The notes: generated by a model not told the origin, from the letters alone. DNA of 20,222 nt from a virus (IMGVR_UViG_3300021389_000209:1-20222), one strand, 5' to 3'; positions 12,326 through 19,332 are shown, counted from the stretch's first letter. Made by a program: numbers and translations.

Positions 12326-13062
12326 TGGCTAAACTAAAAATCAAACCAGTTAATCACGGCACTACAAAAGCGGATCGAAACCGCTACTGTGGCGCGGCGG
12401 TTGTCAGTGCAATCACTGGTATGACAACAGGTGAGGCGGCAAGACTTGTCCGCCACCTCAGCGGTGTGAGAAGTGTCAAAGGCACTAGCACTCGCCAAAT
12501 CAGAGATGCATTTGCTGAGTGTGGCGTCCGCTTTGCACCGAGGTCATATGGTATGCGCCTTAACCGCACCAATGGCGTCACACTTGCAGGCTGGTTAAAA
12601 GGCACTGTGAAATATCGCAATGCAGAGCGTGTGTTCTTGGTTGTTGCTGGGCATCACTGGCAATTGGTTCAAGGCCGCAGATATGTATGCGGTTTGACTT
12701 GCGAGATCGTGAGCATTAAGGACAAGCGAGTTAAGAGACGCGCTAGGGTTTCTGAGGTTTATGAATTGACTTCACCAGATGGCATGGTCATACCTCATGT
12801 TGCTAAGAAGCCAAAAAACCCAAACGCTGGGTCAACTGCATGTAAGGCTAGGCGATTGGCTAAGGAGCTAGGCATTGAGATTGAGATCGAGCATTACTAT
12901 TCTGAAGGTCTTCGCAGATACTGGCTGGGTGGCTATGATGAGGGTGACGTGGATTACGCAGAGCTTGGGGTTATTGAAACTCACTTTGCCGACACATGGT
13001 CTGAGGCCGTTGACACATTGCAGGCGATCAAGGATTATAAGGCGCAGGCAATAGCGGCTTAA
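12325..13062 (+). CDS. Papain-like cysteine peptidase/transglutaminase-like protein
   Basis: A 245-residue protein that starts in a TAATG overlap. Residues 18-35 (DRNRYCGAAVVSAITGMT) look like the nucleophile-bearing helix of the papain-like fold, with Cys22 after a Tyr. A helix-rich region follows, and then VFLVVAGHHWQLVQGRRYVC (103-122), where His110 or His111 would be the base. A YCG...GHHW pair is typical of phage and bacterial papain-like peptidases. A C-terminal part (165-245) is a separate domain of unknown function. Substrates could be host or phage proteins; the early position suggests host takeover or anti-defence, but that is inference. A stable hairpin follows (13067-13096). Confidence 0.7.
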   Translation: MAKLKIKPVNHGTTKADRNRYCGAAVVSAITGMTTGEAARLVRHLSGVRSVKGTSTRQIRDAFAECGVRFAPRSYGMRLNRTNGVTLAGWLKGTVKYRNAERVFLVVAGHHWQLVQGRRYVCGLTCEIVSIKDKRVKRRARVSEVYELTSPDGMVIPHVAKKPKNPNAGSTACKARRLAKELGIEIEIEHYYSEGLRRYWLGGYDEGDVDYAELGVIETHFADTWSEAVDTLQAIKDYKAQAIAA

Positions 13063-13066
13063 TTAA

Positions 13067-13096
13067 TAAGCACTGTGGCTCAGGTCGCAGTGCTTA
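13067..13096 (+). other. Hairpin in the 13063-13121 gap
   Basis: TAAGCACTG (13067-13075) pairs with CAGTGCTTA (13088-13096) over 9 bp with a 12-base loop, followed by GATAATTAAACC, which is not a proper T-run. It lies before the ribosome site AAGGAGAG of the next gene. It is probably an RNA processing or attenuation element rather than a strong terminator. The AAGCACT arms faintly recall the operator arms at 10896. Confidence 0.6.
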
Positions 13097-13121
13097 GATA
13101 ATTAAACCAAGGAGAGAACAA

Positions 13122-13313
13122 ATGGTTGATAAGAGAGTATTAATTAATTTTAGCGAGGCGCAGTATGAAGCTGTGGCTGAAGCCGCCAACAAATCGGCTC
13201 TTAGCTTTAATGCGTTTGTCAGGATGGCATCTTATATGGCGGCGTCTAAAGCTGGCGTTGAAGTTGCCAAGCCAGAGACATCTGACGCTGATAACATACA
13301 GGTTGTGGAATGA
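13122..13313 (+). CDS. Ribbon-helix-helix-like DNA-binding protein
   Basis: A 63-residue protein. RVLINFSEAQYEAVAEAANK (residues 5-24) followed by SALSFNAFVRMASYMAA fits the ribbon-helix-helix fold of Arc/MobC-type proteins: a short strand (VLINF) for DNA contact, then two helices. The C-terminus is acidic and free. It may be a repressor or an accessory DNA-binding protein at the repeats nearby. The ribosome site AAGGAGAG lies eight bases before the ATG. Overlaps the next gene by four bases. Confidence 0.75.
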   Translation: MVDKRVLINFSEAQYEAVAEAANKSALSFNAFVRMASYMAASKAGVEVAKPETSDADNIQVVE

Positions 13314-13780
13314 TAGTCATTGGCGTTGATTGTGGTTTCTCTGGAGCGATTGCACATTATTGCACGCGCACTAAAGATCTGGATGTCGTTGACATGCCGA
13401 CAGTGCTTAACTCAAAAAATAAAACGGAAGTTGATATATACACGCTCCTGCATATTTTTGAGCCAGAGGCAAAGTTAAGAATGGCTGTGATTGAGCAAGT
13501 CGCATCGAGGCCAAATCAATCGTCGGTTGCCACGTTCAGATTTGGTATGGGCTACGGATCTTTGCTTGCATGTGTGGCGGCTAACAAAACGCCAATGCAT
13601 CTGGTCACGCCCCAGAAATGGAAGAAACACTTTGGCCTGTCATCTGATAAGGATACCAGCCGCCAATTGGCAATGCAGAGATTTCCAGATCATGCCGATA
13701 AGTTTGCCAGAAAGAAAGATGATGGCAGAGCTGAAGCGGCACTCATTGCGCTGTATGGCGCAGAAGTTTTAAACAAGTAA
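13310..13780 (+). CDS. RuvC-like Holliday junction resolvase
   Basis: A 156-residue enzyme of the RNase-H-like RuvC type. MIVIGVDCGFSG has the first catalytic Asp7, MAVIEQVASRPNQ has Glu62, and KKDDGRAEAALIALYG has Asp138 and Glu142, so all acidic positions expected for two-metal cleavage are present. The MHLVTPQKWKKHFGL segment (96-110) is the basic DNA-contacting region. It resolves branched DNA from recombination or clears replication concatemers before packaging. It sits in the recombination block with a RecE-like exonuclease and a single-strand binding protein. Translationally coupled upstream by four bases. Confidence 0.9.
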   Translation: MIVIGVDCGFSGAIAHYCTRTKDLDVVDMPTVLNSKNKTEVDIYTLLHIFEPEAKLRMAVIEQVASRPNQSSVATFRFGMGYGSLLACVAANKTPMHLVTPQKWKKHFGLSSDKDTSRQLAMQRFPDHADKFARKKDDGRAEAALIALYGAEVLNK

Positions 13781-13795
13781 ATTAGGAGAATATAA

Positions 13796-14590
13796 ATGCA
13801 AATAATACCCAGCGAAGAGCTGTCAAATAAGGCATATCACGAACTGCCTGCAATCTCATCAAGCGCTGTAAAAACAGTGGCAACGTCATCATTATACCAT
13901 TGGAAGAACGCTAAGTTTAGCTCCACGCCTGCTATGATTTTAGGCTCTGCGTTTCATGCGATGCTGTTAGAGCCAGAGAAAAACTTGGTAACAAATTCTG
14001 GATTGCCGCGTCGTGGCAGTAAGGCTTGGAAAGATCAGGAAAATTTTCTAGGTGACGATGAGATCCTATTGCCAGAGGGTGAATACGAGCAGTGTCAGAA
14101 AATGGTTGATGGTTGCCTGCAAAATAAAATGGCGAGAAATTTATTAACTAATGAAGATCTGCTGGCTGAATATAGTTTCATAGCGACATGCCCAGAAACT
14201 GGATTAGAGCTTAAATGCCGCCCAGATGGGCTGTTGAAAGAGGCTGGCATAGTAATAGACCTAAAGTCATGCTTAGACGCATCCTATCGCGGTTTTGATA
14301 AGGCTGTGAGAAATTACAGGTACGACTTACAGGAATGTTTCTATCGGTATGTTTTGAAGTTGTGCGGCTACCCGACTACAAATTTTATATTTATCGCAAC
14401 TGAGAAAAACAGTTACGCCACGGCTTGCTATGAGATGTCAGATAAATATAACAAGTATGCTGAAGATGAAATGTTTAAGACATTACGAAAAATAAAAGTG
14501 GCACAAGATACAAACACTTATGACACTGGATGGCCTGAGCTGGATACGATTAGTCTTCCAGCTTATCTTGATGAAGACCACGGCTTATAG
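13796..14590 (+). CDS. RecE-like PD-(D/E)XK exonuclease (DUF3799-type)
   Basis: A 264-residue nuclease. The N-terminus (NKAYHELPAISSSAVKTVAT) and the GSAFHAMLLEP motif (His54) are hallmarks of the DUF3799/RecE-like family. Catalytic residues are visible: Glu125 in LLAEYSF, Asp144 in CRPDGL, Asp155 and Lys157 in VIDLKS, and the Gln179/Tyr183 helix in YDLQECFYRYVL. It degrades one strand from DNA ends to give single strands for annealing. The single-strand binding protein encoded next is a natural partner, though a dedicated annealase is not obvious. The ribosome site TTAGGAG precedes the ATG. Confidence 0.88.
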   Translation: MQIIPSEELSNKAYHELPAISSSAVKTVATSSLYHWKNAKFSSTPAMILGSAFHAMLLEPEKNLVTNSGLPRRGSKAWKDQENFLGDDEILLPEGEYEQCQKMVDGCLQNKMARNLLTNEDLLAEYSFIATCPETGLELKCRPDGLLKEAGIVIDLKSCLDASYRGFDKAVRNYRYDLQECFYRYVLKLCGYPTTNFIFIATEKNSYATACYEMSDKYNKYAEDEMFKTLRKIKVAQDTNTYDTGWPELDTISLPAYLDEDHGL

Positions 14591-14598
14591 AAATCCCA

Positions 14599-14615
14599 GC
14601 GTAGGGGTACTACGC
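14599..14615 (+). other. Short hairpin before the SSB gene
   Basis: GCGTAG (14599-14604) pairs with CTACGC (14610-14615) around the loop GGGTA, followed by ATAACC and the ribosome site AAAAGGAG. It is probably an intercistronic mRNA element; there is no T-run. Confidence 0.5.
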
Positions 14616-14637
14616 ATAACCTAAAAGGAGTTGTAAA

Positions 14638-15282
14638 ATGCAACACATTATATCTGGCGTGAAGGCGCTATATCCAAGACTAAATCAAACATACAGATTT
14701 GATCAGGAAGAGTACAAATCTCAAAAGTGTGAACCCACTGCTGAGGGGGCGGCTTACGAGATGTCATTTAACTTAACTGGTGAGCAGTGTAAGGAGCTGA
14801 ATACGATCTGTATGCAGGCATATAAAAATGCGGCGGCGTTAGAAACCAGCAAACGCAAATGGCCTGAGCAACCACTGAGCTTGCCATACAAACGTGATGA
14901 CAACAAAGAAGGTCATTGGATCGGTAAGGCAAAGCTAAAGGGCGCTTACTCTGGTGAAGCTACAAACCCACCTCGTCAGGTCGATGCATCTCGCAAGAAA
15001 TTGCCTGATGGATTTGAGCTTACATCTGGGTCAACTGTAAATATTGCAGTGACAGTTGTGCCGTACAATACAGGCACAATAAATGGCGTTTCATTAAGAT
15101 TACGTGCAGTACAAGTGCTGGAGCTGGCAGAAAAGCAGGAAGCAGATGATCCGTTTACTGAAGTTGCTGGTGGATTTTCTGGTGGAGCAACACCAGTAAA
15201 TGGCGTTGAGCATGATCCATTTGGATTACCGCCAGCGCAACCAGCTCAGTCAAATGATCTGGAAGATGAAATACCATTTTAA
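14638..15282 (+). CDS. Single-stranded DNA-binding protein, T7 gp2.5-like
   Basis: A 214-residue protein with an OB-fold-like N-terminal and middle part (KALYPRLNQTYRF, GKAKLKGAYSG, then SGSTVNIAVTVVPYN and NGVSLRLRAVQVLEL). A Gly/Pro-rich linker follows, and an acidic tail DLEDEIPF at the very end. The acidic DDIPF-like terminus is the classic protein-protein interaction tip of single-strand binding proteins. It would coat exposed strands from the exonuclease and fork and contact replication partners. The ribosome site AAAAGGAG lies nine bases before the ATG. Confidence 0.85.
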   Translation: MQHIISGVKALYPRLNQTYRFDQEEYKSQKCEPTAEGAAYEMSFNLTGEQCKELNTICMQAYKNAAALETSKRKWPEQPLSLPYKRDDNKEGHWIGKAKLKGAYSGEATNPPRQVDASRKKLPDGFELTSGSTVNIAVTVVPYNTGTINGVSLRLRAVQVLELAEKQEADDPFTEVAGGFSGGATPVNGVEHDPFGLPPAQPAQSNDLEDEIPF

Positions 15283-15293
15283 ATTAATCACAG

Positions 15294-15327
15294 CGTTAGA
15301 CAGAACTGGTCGAGGTTTTGTCTAACG
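15294..15327 (+). other. Hairpin in the 15283-15348 gap
   Basis: CGTTAGACA (15294-15302) pairs perfectly with TGTCTAACG (15319-15327), with a 16-base loop containing GAACTGGTCGAGG. It is followed by TCCATAT and the ribosome site AAAAGGAGAA. It is a likely processing or attenuation hairpin, one of three regularly placed in this operon. Confidence 0.55.
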
Positions 15328-15348
15328 TCCATATAAAAGGAGAATATT

Positions 15349-15639
15349 ATGAAAAACGGAAAATGGTCAAAAGAAAATTTTAAAATATACGATATGCAAA
15401 ACCCACATATTTATGAGCAGTTTAAACACTTTGCATTGATTGTAACTGAGAAGCGTGAATACTATTCAGCAAAATGTATATTTCATAGGGTGCGTTGGGA
15501 AACAATGATGTCAGGAACTGGCGATCATAAAATTGATGATGGATGGATTAGCCATTATGCTCGTAAATTCATGGACGAAAATCCAGAGCATGAAGGCTTT
15601 TTTAAAACACGTAATCGAGTAAATTCATATCACTCGTAA
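15349..15639 (+). CDS. Conserved small protein of phage replication regions
   Basis: A 96-residue protein. The block NPHIYEQFKHFAL, then KREYYSAKCIFHRVRWETMM, then HYARKFMDENPEH and FFKTR is, as I recall, a widespread pattern in phage and prophage replication or regulatory segments. Its function is not established. It is basic, aromatic-rich and has one cysteine. An association with DNA processing is suggested by its place between the SSB and the primase-helicase. The start is well supported by AAAAGGAGAATATT. Confidence 0.8.
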   Translation: MKNGKWSKENFKIYDMQNPHIYEQFKHFALIVTEKREYYSAKCIFHRVRWETMMSGTGDHKIDDGWISHYARKFMDENPEHEGFFKTRNRVNSYHS

Positions 15640-15656
15640 AATAAATAGGGGATAAA

Positions 15657-17540
15657 ATGCAAAACACGAAATACCCAAATGCAAATTGGGATCAGTATTC
15701 AAGTAAAATTATAAGCGCATTATCATTGAAAAAGACTGCCGTTGGCGAGTATCATGGAGCTTGCCCTGTATGCCAAGGCAAAGATCGCTTCTGGATCAAG
15801 GAAGATAATAACAACGATGTGATGGTGAGCTGTCGTCAATGTGGAGACTATGCTGGCATAAAAGACGCGCTGAGAAACCAGAGGTTGTGGCCTGATGAAA
15901 ATGAGAAGCCGATGACAAGGGAATACACAATAAGCTGGCCTGAGCCAGAGCCAGAGGCGACGCATCCATACCTGATCAAGAAAAAGATCGGGCTGGGCAA
16001 TGCTAAGATAAATGGCAACTTACTAGAAATTCCTGTAATTAATTCCAAGGGCAAACGTGTGGGTGTCCAGAATATTGATCCAGCAGGATCAAAGAAATTT
16101 TCTACTGGTATGCCAGTTGTCGGAAATTTTAGCGTTATTGGTGGAAAATTAGATGATTTAATTTATGTTTGCGAGGGTTGGGCAACAGCAATGTCAGTTC
16201 ATCTAGCTACAGGTAGGCCAGCAGTATTCGCATTGTCGGCTGGTAATCTAACTGCTGTGATAGGTGAGCTTTACGAGGCACGTCCAAATTTACGCATTGT
16301 GGTGGCAGGAGACAACGACGAGGCTGGCATGAAAGCTATTGAAAAGTGCGTTAACGATCACAATGTGCAATCTGTCGTGCCTGACGTTGACGGCTGGGAT
16401 TTCAGCGATATGTGGATCAATCGTGGCAAAGAGGCTACGGCAAAGGCTCTGGAAATAAAGAGCCTGTTAGATCAGGTGTTTTTCCCTAATGATGCAGTCG
16501 CACAGCTCGACAGGAGCTACTTAGTGAAGGGCTGGTTTGGTCAGGGTCAATTGTCGATGGTTTACGGCGCATCCAATGTGGGTAAATCATTTTTCGTGCA
16601 GGATATTGCTTGGCATGTATCTGCGAGCCAAGATTGGCATGGAAACAAAGTTAAAGGCGGCGTGGTGTTATTCTTGGCTCTGGAAGGCGGTACAACCACG
16701 CACAATCGTATTGTGGCTCTTAAACAGCAGTACCCAGAGCATTCGGACGTTAAGCTGGCTGTCAGGCCATTGCCACTCAATTTGCTGGATGGTGAAGTTG
16801 ACGTGAATAAAATTTGTGATTTGTGTGATGAGATAAAAAGGATGCACGGCGACATTGCTATGATTGTCGTGGATACGTTATCTCGATCAATGCCTGCTGG
16901 CGATGAAAATTCTCCTGCAAGTGCAACTGCTGTGATATCTGCTGTGGATAAAATTAGAGCCACAACGAGCGCACATCTCATGCTGGTGCATCACTCAGGT
17001 AAAAATCTGGAAGCAAAGGCGCGTGGTCACAGCTCATTACGTGCGGCTGTGGAAACTGAGATAGAGCTATCATATGACGAGGCGACAGGTCTGCGAACTG
17101 CATTGGCTACCAAACAGAGAGATTTGGAAGGCGGCAGGAAGTTTCACTTCAAGCTAAAGGTGATTGAGTTAGGCAATGACATGGATGGTGATCCTGTCAC
17201 GACTTGTGTAATCATACCAGCCAGCAGTGATGATGTTGAGAAGGCTAACAAGAAAGCCATCAAAGGTAAAAATCAGGTCTTATTTAAGACGTGCTTCCAA
17301 CAGCTCAGGGGTGAAGGCGTGGGTATGTCTAATCCTGCTGGCGTTGGCTGGCCTGAGCCTAGCACGTTCTGGGTGATAAAAGAGGAAGATATTAAGAAGC
17401 ATTTTATGGGCAAAGTGGCTGGCGTAGCTAACCCATCGCAAACGTATAAGCAATCGATTGCTGGCCTGACAAGTGCTGGTCATATTGTGCAAAATGAGGG
17501 CTATATATGGTTCTGCGATGATTTCGGGAAAGTGAGCTAA
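15657..17540 (+). CDS. Primase-helicase: zinc finger, Toprim, RepA-type ATPase
   Basis: A 627-residue multidomain replication enzyme. Cys36, Cys39, Cys59 and Cys62 make a zinc finger, with GKDRFW between the pairs, as in DNA primases. A Toprim domain follows: Glu173 in VCEGWATAM, and Asp219 and Asp221 in AGDNDEAG. Then a RecA/RepA-type helicase domain shows Walker A GASNVGKS (304-311), Walker B MIVVDT (Asp406) and LMLVHHSGKN (His445, His446). The last 70 residues look like a winged helix. It would unwind DNA and make primers. No phage DNA polymerase gene is in view, so synthesis may rely on the host polymerase or on a gene outside the window. The ribosome site AGGGGATAAA precedes the ATG. Confidence 0.93.
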   Translation: MQNTKYPNANWDQYSSKIISALSLKKTAVGEYHGACPVCQGKDRFWIKEDNNNDVMVSCRQCGDYAGIKDALRNQRLWPDENEKPMTREYTISWPEPEPEATHPYLIKKKIGLGNAKINGNLLEIPVINSKGKRVGVQNIDPAGSKKFSTGMPVVGNFSVIGGKLDDLIYVCEGWATAMSVHLATGRPAVFALSAGNLTAVIGELYEARPNLRIVVAGDNDEAGMKAIEKCVNDHNVQSVVPDVDGWDFSDMWINRGKEATAKALEIKSLLDQVFFPNDAVAQLDRSYLVKGWFGQGQLSMVYGASNVGKSFFVQDIAWHVSASQDWHGNKVKGGVVLFLALEGGTTTHNRIVALKQQYPEHSDVKLAVRPLPLNLLDGEVDVNKICDLCDEIKRMHGDIAMIVVDTLSRSMPAGDENSPASATAVISAVDKIRATTSAHLMLVHHSGKNLEAKARGHSSLRAAVETEIELSYDEATGLRTALATKQRDLEGGRKFHFKLKVIELGNDMDGDPVTTCVIIPASSDDVEKANKKAIKGKNQVLFKTCFQQLRGEGVGMSNPAGVGWPEPSTFWVIKEEDIKKHFMGKVAGVANPSQTYKQSIAGLTSAGHIVQNEGYIWFCDDFGKVS

Positions 17541-17549
17541 AATGCAACC

Positions 17550-17681
17550 TACTAATTACCTACTAATTAGCATTAGTAATAACAATATCAATGACTTAGC
17601 AGTACAACTACTAATCACAATTAGTATATCGCAACCAATCTACTACTAATACTATATACCTTTAGGTATAGTATATTAGTA
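17550..17681. other. AT-rich TACTAAT dyads, candidate origin or operator
   Basis: The gap from 17541 to 17749 holds no gene. The half-site ACTAAT or its complement occurs seven times (17551, 17562, 17572, 17610, 17620, 17645, 17675). Two pairs form exact TACTAAT-N4-ATTAGTA dyads (17561-17578 and 17609-17626). The third pair (17644-17681) surrounds a TATACC-TTTA-GGTATA hairpin. Clustered dyads in AT-rich DNA directly after the primase-helicase gene fit a replication origin or a regulator array. Confidence 0.6.
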
Positions 17682-17686
17682 TGTAG

Positions 17687-17714
17687 TTGAGCGAATAGTA
17701 TGAGAATGTAAAAT
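17687..17714 (+). promoter_or_regulatory. Candidate promoter before the DUF6378-like gene
   Basis: TTGAGC (17687-17692), 16-bp spacer, TAAAAT (17709-17714). The 16-bp spacing is as in the early promoters, but without their TGN extension, being TTGAGC and ATG instead. It lies just outside the dyad array, so a protein bound there could control it. Confidence 0.5.
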
Positions 17715-17749
17715 CGGGGTTAAATTAAATGAAACAAAGGAGAGATAAA

Positions 17750-18094
17750 ATGAATAGCATTGGCGAGGCTGGTGGCAAGCGAGGGACGAGCGAGGGCGAT
17801 GGGGATCAAGCATTGGATCAACAGAGTATGGTGAGGTCGGACATATTGGCGAAGGCAAACATTCTCATAACAGGCGACAGGGCAAAGCAGTATGGAAGCG
17901 CAGAGGAAAACTTCAATTGCATTGCGACTATGTGGACTGCATATCTCGGCAGGCATGTGTCGGCGTATGACGTGGCAAACATGATGGCTCTGTTAAAGAT
18001 TGCTAGGATGCGTAACGGCGTACATCAGGATAGCTCAGTTGATGGGTGCGGTTATCTGGCGCTGGCTTACGAGCTATCAAATCAGGTCACATAG
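17750..18094 (+). CDS. DUF6378-like protein
   Basis: The ATG at 17750, after AGGAGAGATAAA, is the best start; the frame opens at 17729. The 114-residue protein has a Gly-rich polar start. It continues LAKANILITGDRAKQYGSAE, NFNCIATMWTAYLGRHVS, AYDVANMMALLKIARMRN and a terminal SSVDGCGYLALAYELSN. The order ITGDR..YG..E.NF..I...W..YL, then DVA.MM.LLKIAR, then VD..GY.AL is the signature I know from DUF6378, a common phage domain that resembles nucleotide-pyrophosphohydrolase helices. Its exact reaction is not established. It may modulate nucleotide pools or defence. Confidence 0.75.
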   Translation: MNSIGEAGGKRGTSEGDGDQALDQQSMVRSDILAKANILITGDRAKQYGSAEENFNCIATMWTAYLGRHVSAYDVANMMALLKIARMRNGVHQDSSVDGCGYLALAYELSNQVT

Positions 18095-18129
18095 GCTTGA
18101 ATAAGAGCTTCTCATGAGGCATACTATAG

Positions 18130-18233
18130 CCAGTGGGTTCTCCTCCCTCTAAACGTATTGTTTTTGCATTTACAATATGTTTCCCACTGGACTAGACCGC
18201 GCAACTTCTCCTCCTCTTCCAAGTTGCGCGGTC
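18130..18233 (+). ncRNA. Twin stem-loop RNA with anti-Shine-Dalgarno loops
   Basis: No gene covers 18095-18253. Structure 1: CCAGTGGG (18130-18137) pairs with CCCACTGG (18183-18190). Inside, AAACGTATTGT (18151-18161) pairs with ACAATATGTTT (18172-18182, one G-U). The unpaired 13 bases 18138-18150 read TTCTCCTCCCTCT. Structure 2: GACCGCGCAACTT (18195-18207) pairs perfectly with AAGTTGCGCGGTC (18221-18233), with a 13-base loop CTCCTCCTCTTCC. Both exposed segments contain CTCCTCC, complementary to ribosome-binding sites. This recalls the two-hairpin CcsR/cuckoo sRNAs of alphaproteobacteria. A weak TTGAAT/TACTAT promoter (18097, 18122) precedes it, and no T-run follows. Confidence 0.65.
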
Positions 18234-18253
18234 ACATTACAAGGTTATATGAC

Positions 18254-18457
18254 GTGTCTGAGTTTAACATTAAATTAACGCTAGATCTTCACTGCAAGAA
18301 TACTGATGAGAATGATCATGAGCTGGATATACTTTGTGACTTCATAACAGATCGATTGCATGTGGTAGGTGCAGACATTGTAATACAATCATTAGCCGAG
18401 GCTCTCATTGAATTACATGATCAGAATGCAGAAGATAAGGCGAGGAAGTTGCACTAA
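18254..18457 (+). CDS. Small acidic protein, unknown (GTG start)
   Basis: The open frame extends back through the stem-loops to 18158, but that part is non-coding by structure. GTG at 18254, with AAGG nine bases upstream (18241-18244), gives 67 residues: MSEFNIKLTLDLHCKNTDEN, then a helix-rich DELDILCDFITDRL-like part and VIQSLAEALIELHDQNAEDK. There is no known family; the protein is acidic and helical with two cysteines. The stop overlaps a following ATG by one base. Confidence 0.6.
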   Translation: MSEFNIKLTLDLHCKNTDENDHELDILCDFITDRLHVVGADIVIQSLAEALIELHDQNAEDKARKLH

Positions 18458-18567
18458 TGTTGGTAGCATTGTTCTATAAAAAAGACATTGATGCGTCGTC
18501 GCAGGCGCGTGGGCGCGTAACAAATAGCAAATCTTATGTCAATACTTTCGGGAATATAGAAAGTTAA
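18457..18567 (+). CDS. Tiny ORF of uncertain coding status (36 aa)
   Basis: An ATG overlapping the previous stop (TAATG), with GAGGAAG about nine bases upstream, opens a 36-codon frame (MLVALFYKKDIDASSQARGR, then VTNSKSYVNTFGNIES). It is short and has no recognised motif. It may be a real mini-protein or the remains of a longer gene. It covers a locally GC-rich stretch (18493-18516). Confidence 0.35.
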   Translation: MLVALFYKKDIDASSQARGRVTNSKSYVNTFGNIES

Positions 18568-18705
18568 CATAATATACATTATCGGACATTATGGGCTAAA
18601 TCCGCAGTATATCTAATGAAATCAATAGGTTAGGCGATTTAGTAGCAATATATGGCAATTCTGAGCTATGCGTTGTTAATTTTATACGAAACTAGATAAT
18701 ATAAG

Positions 18706-18771
18706 ACCCCCCCATGTGACAGATAGTGGGGGGTGCGTTTGCTAGATTTTCACGCACACGAAGACCCCCCA
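18706..18771 (+). promoter_or_regulatory. Competing C-tract/G-tract hairpins in the TerS leader
   Basis: The 264 bases from 18568 to 18831 hold no convincing gene. One G-run (18728-18733) can pair with an upstream C-run (ACCCCCC, 18706-18712) or with a downstream C-run (ACCCCCCA, 18764-18771). The second option is extended by GCGT/ACGC (18735-18738 with 18752-18755). The two foldings exclude each other, as in a terminator/antiterminator switch. A third C-run (18774-18778) follows. The rest (18568-18700) is AT-rich with no recognisable element. Confidence 0.5.
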
Positions 18772-18778
18772 TACCCCC

Positions 18779-18808
18779 TTGCAATATAACGCTTACCTAT
18801 TGTAAAAT
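18779..18808 (+). promoter_or_regulatory. Candidate late promoter for terminase
   Basis: TTGCAA (18779-18784) and TAAAAT (18803-18808) are 18 bp apart, directly after the hairpin region. Ribosome site TTGGAGAATATT and the TerS ATG (18832) follow. It is a modest match to sigma70. Confidence 0.4.
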
Positions 18809-18831
18809 TTAAAAAAAATTGGAGAATATTA

Positions 18832-19332
18832 ATGGCTGGCAAGGCATTACGAAGGAAGATCCTAGCAGATGTTGAGAAGAAAGGCGGCGTAGATTACCTG
18901 TTTGAGCAAATCGCATCAGGTAATACTTTGACGAAAATGGCTGTAGAATATGGATGTTCTCGTCAATACCTTGGCTCATCATTGAATAAAGTGCCAGAAT
19001 ATGAGAAGGCCATGAACGAAGCCAGACGCCACGCCGCAGATGCCCTCGTCGAGCAGGGTTTAACAATGGTGGATGATTTGGATGGCGGCTCAACCAGCAG
19101 TGAGATAGCCGCCACGCGAGAGAAGGTTCAGTGGCGTAAATTTATGGCAAGCTCGTATAACCAAGATCGTTACGGCACTAGGCCACAGACAAACGTAAAT
19201 ATCTCAGTTGGCGATATGCATCTCGACGCCCTAAGAAAAGTTAATTCTGACTTGGCGGCTATCCATAAAGAAGATCAGGAGCGCGAAGCCAAGACGATTG
19301 ACGTAGATTATGAGGATGTAACCGATGAGTGA
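18832..19332 (+). CDS. Terminase small subunit
   Basis: A 166-residue protein. The N-terminal part has a helix-turn-helix: DYLFEQIASGNTLTKMAVEY followed by GCSRQYLGSSLNKVPEYEKA, the usual DNA-recognition motif of small terminases. A helical oligomerisation core follows (about 60-120, with an ADALVEQGLTM start). The C-terminus is acidic (ending VDYEDVTDE), which could contact the large subunit. It recognises the packaging site and recruits TerL, whose ATG overlaps the end of this gene by eight bases. The ribosome site is TTGGAGAA. Small terminases vary much in sequence, so the call is helped by the certain TerL next to it. Confidence 0.85.
   Translation: MAGKALRRKILADVEKKGGVDYLFEQIASGNTLTKMAVEYGCSRQYLGSSLNKVPEYEKAMNEARRHAADALVEQGLTMVDDLDGGSTSSEIAATREKVQWRKFMASSYNQDRYGTRPQTNVNISVGDMHLDALRKVNSDLAAIHKEDQEREAKTIDVDYEDVTDE

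Noticed and set aside
17541-17749. A short coding sequence in the dyad region
   Set aside because: Stop codons occur in all frames at short intervals, and the repeats are not in multiples of three.
18130-18233. The twin stems as a tRNA or a simple terminator
   Set aside because: There is no cloverleaf, anticodon arm or CCA end, and no T-run follows either stem.
18158-18253. Upstream part of the frame ending at 18457
   Set aside because: It runs through the two stem-loops and gives an unlikely Ser/Arg-rich start; GTG at 18254 with AAGG upstream is a better start.
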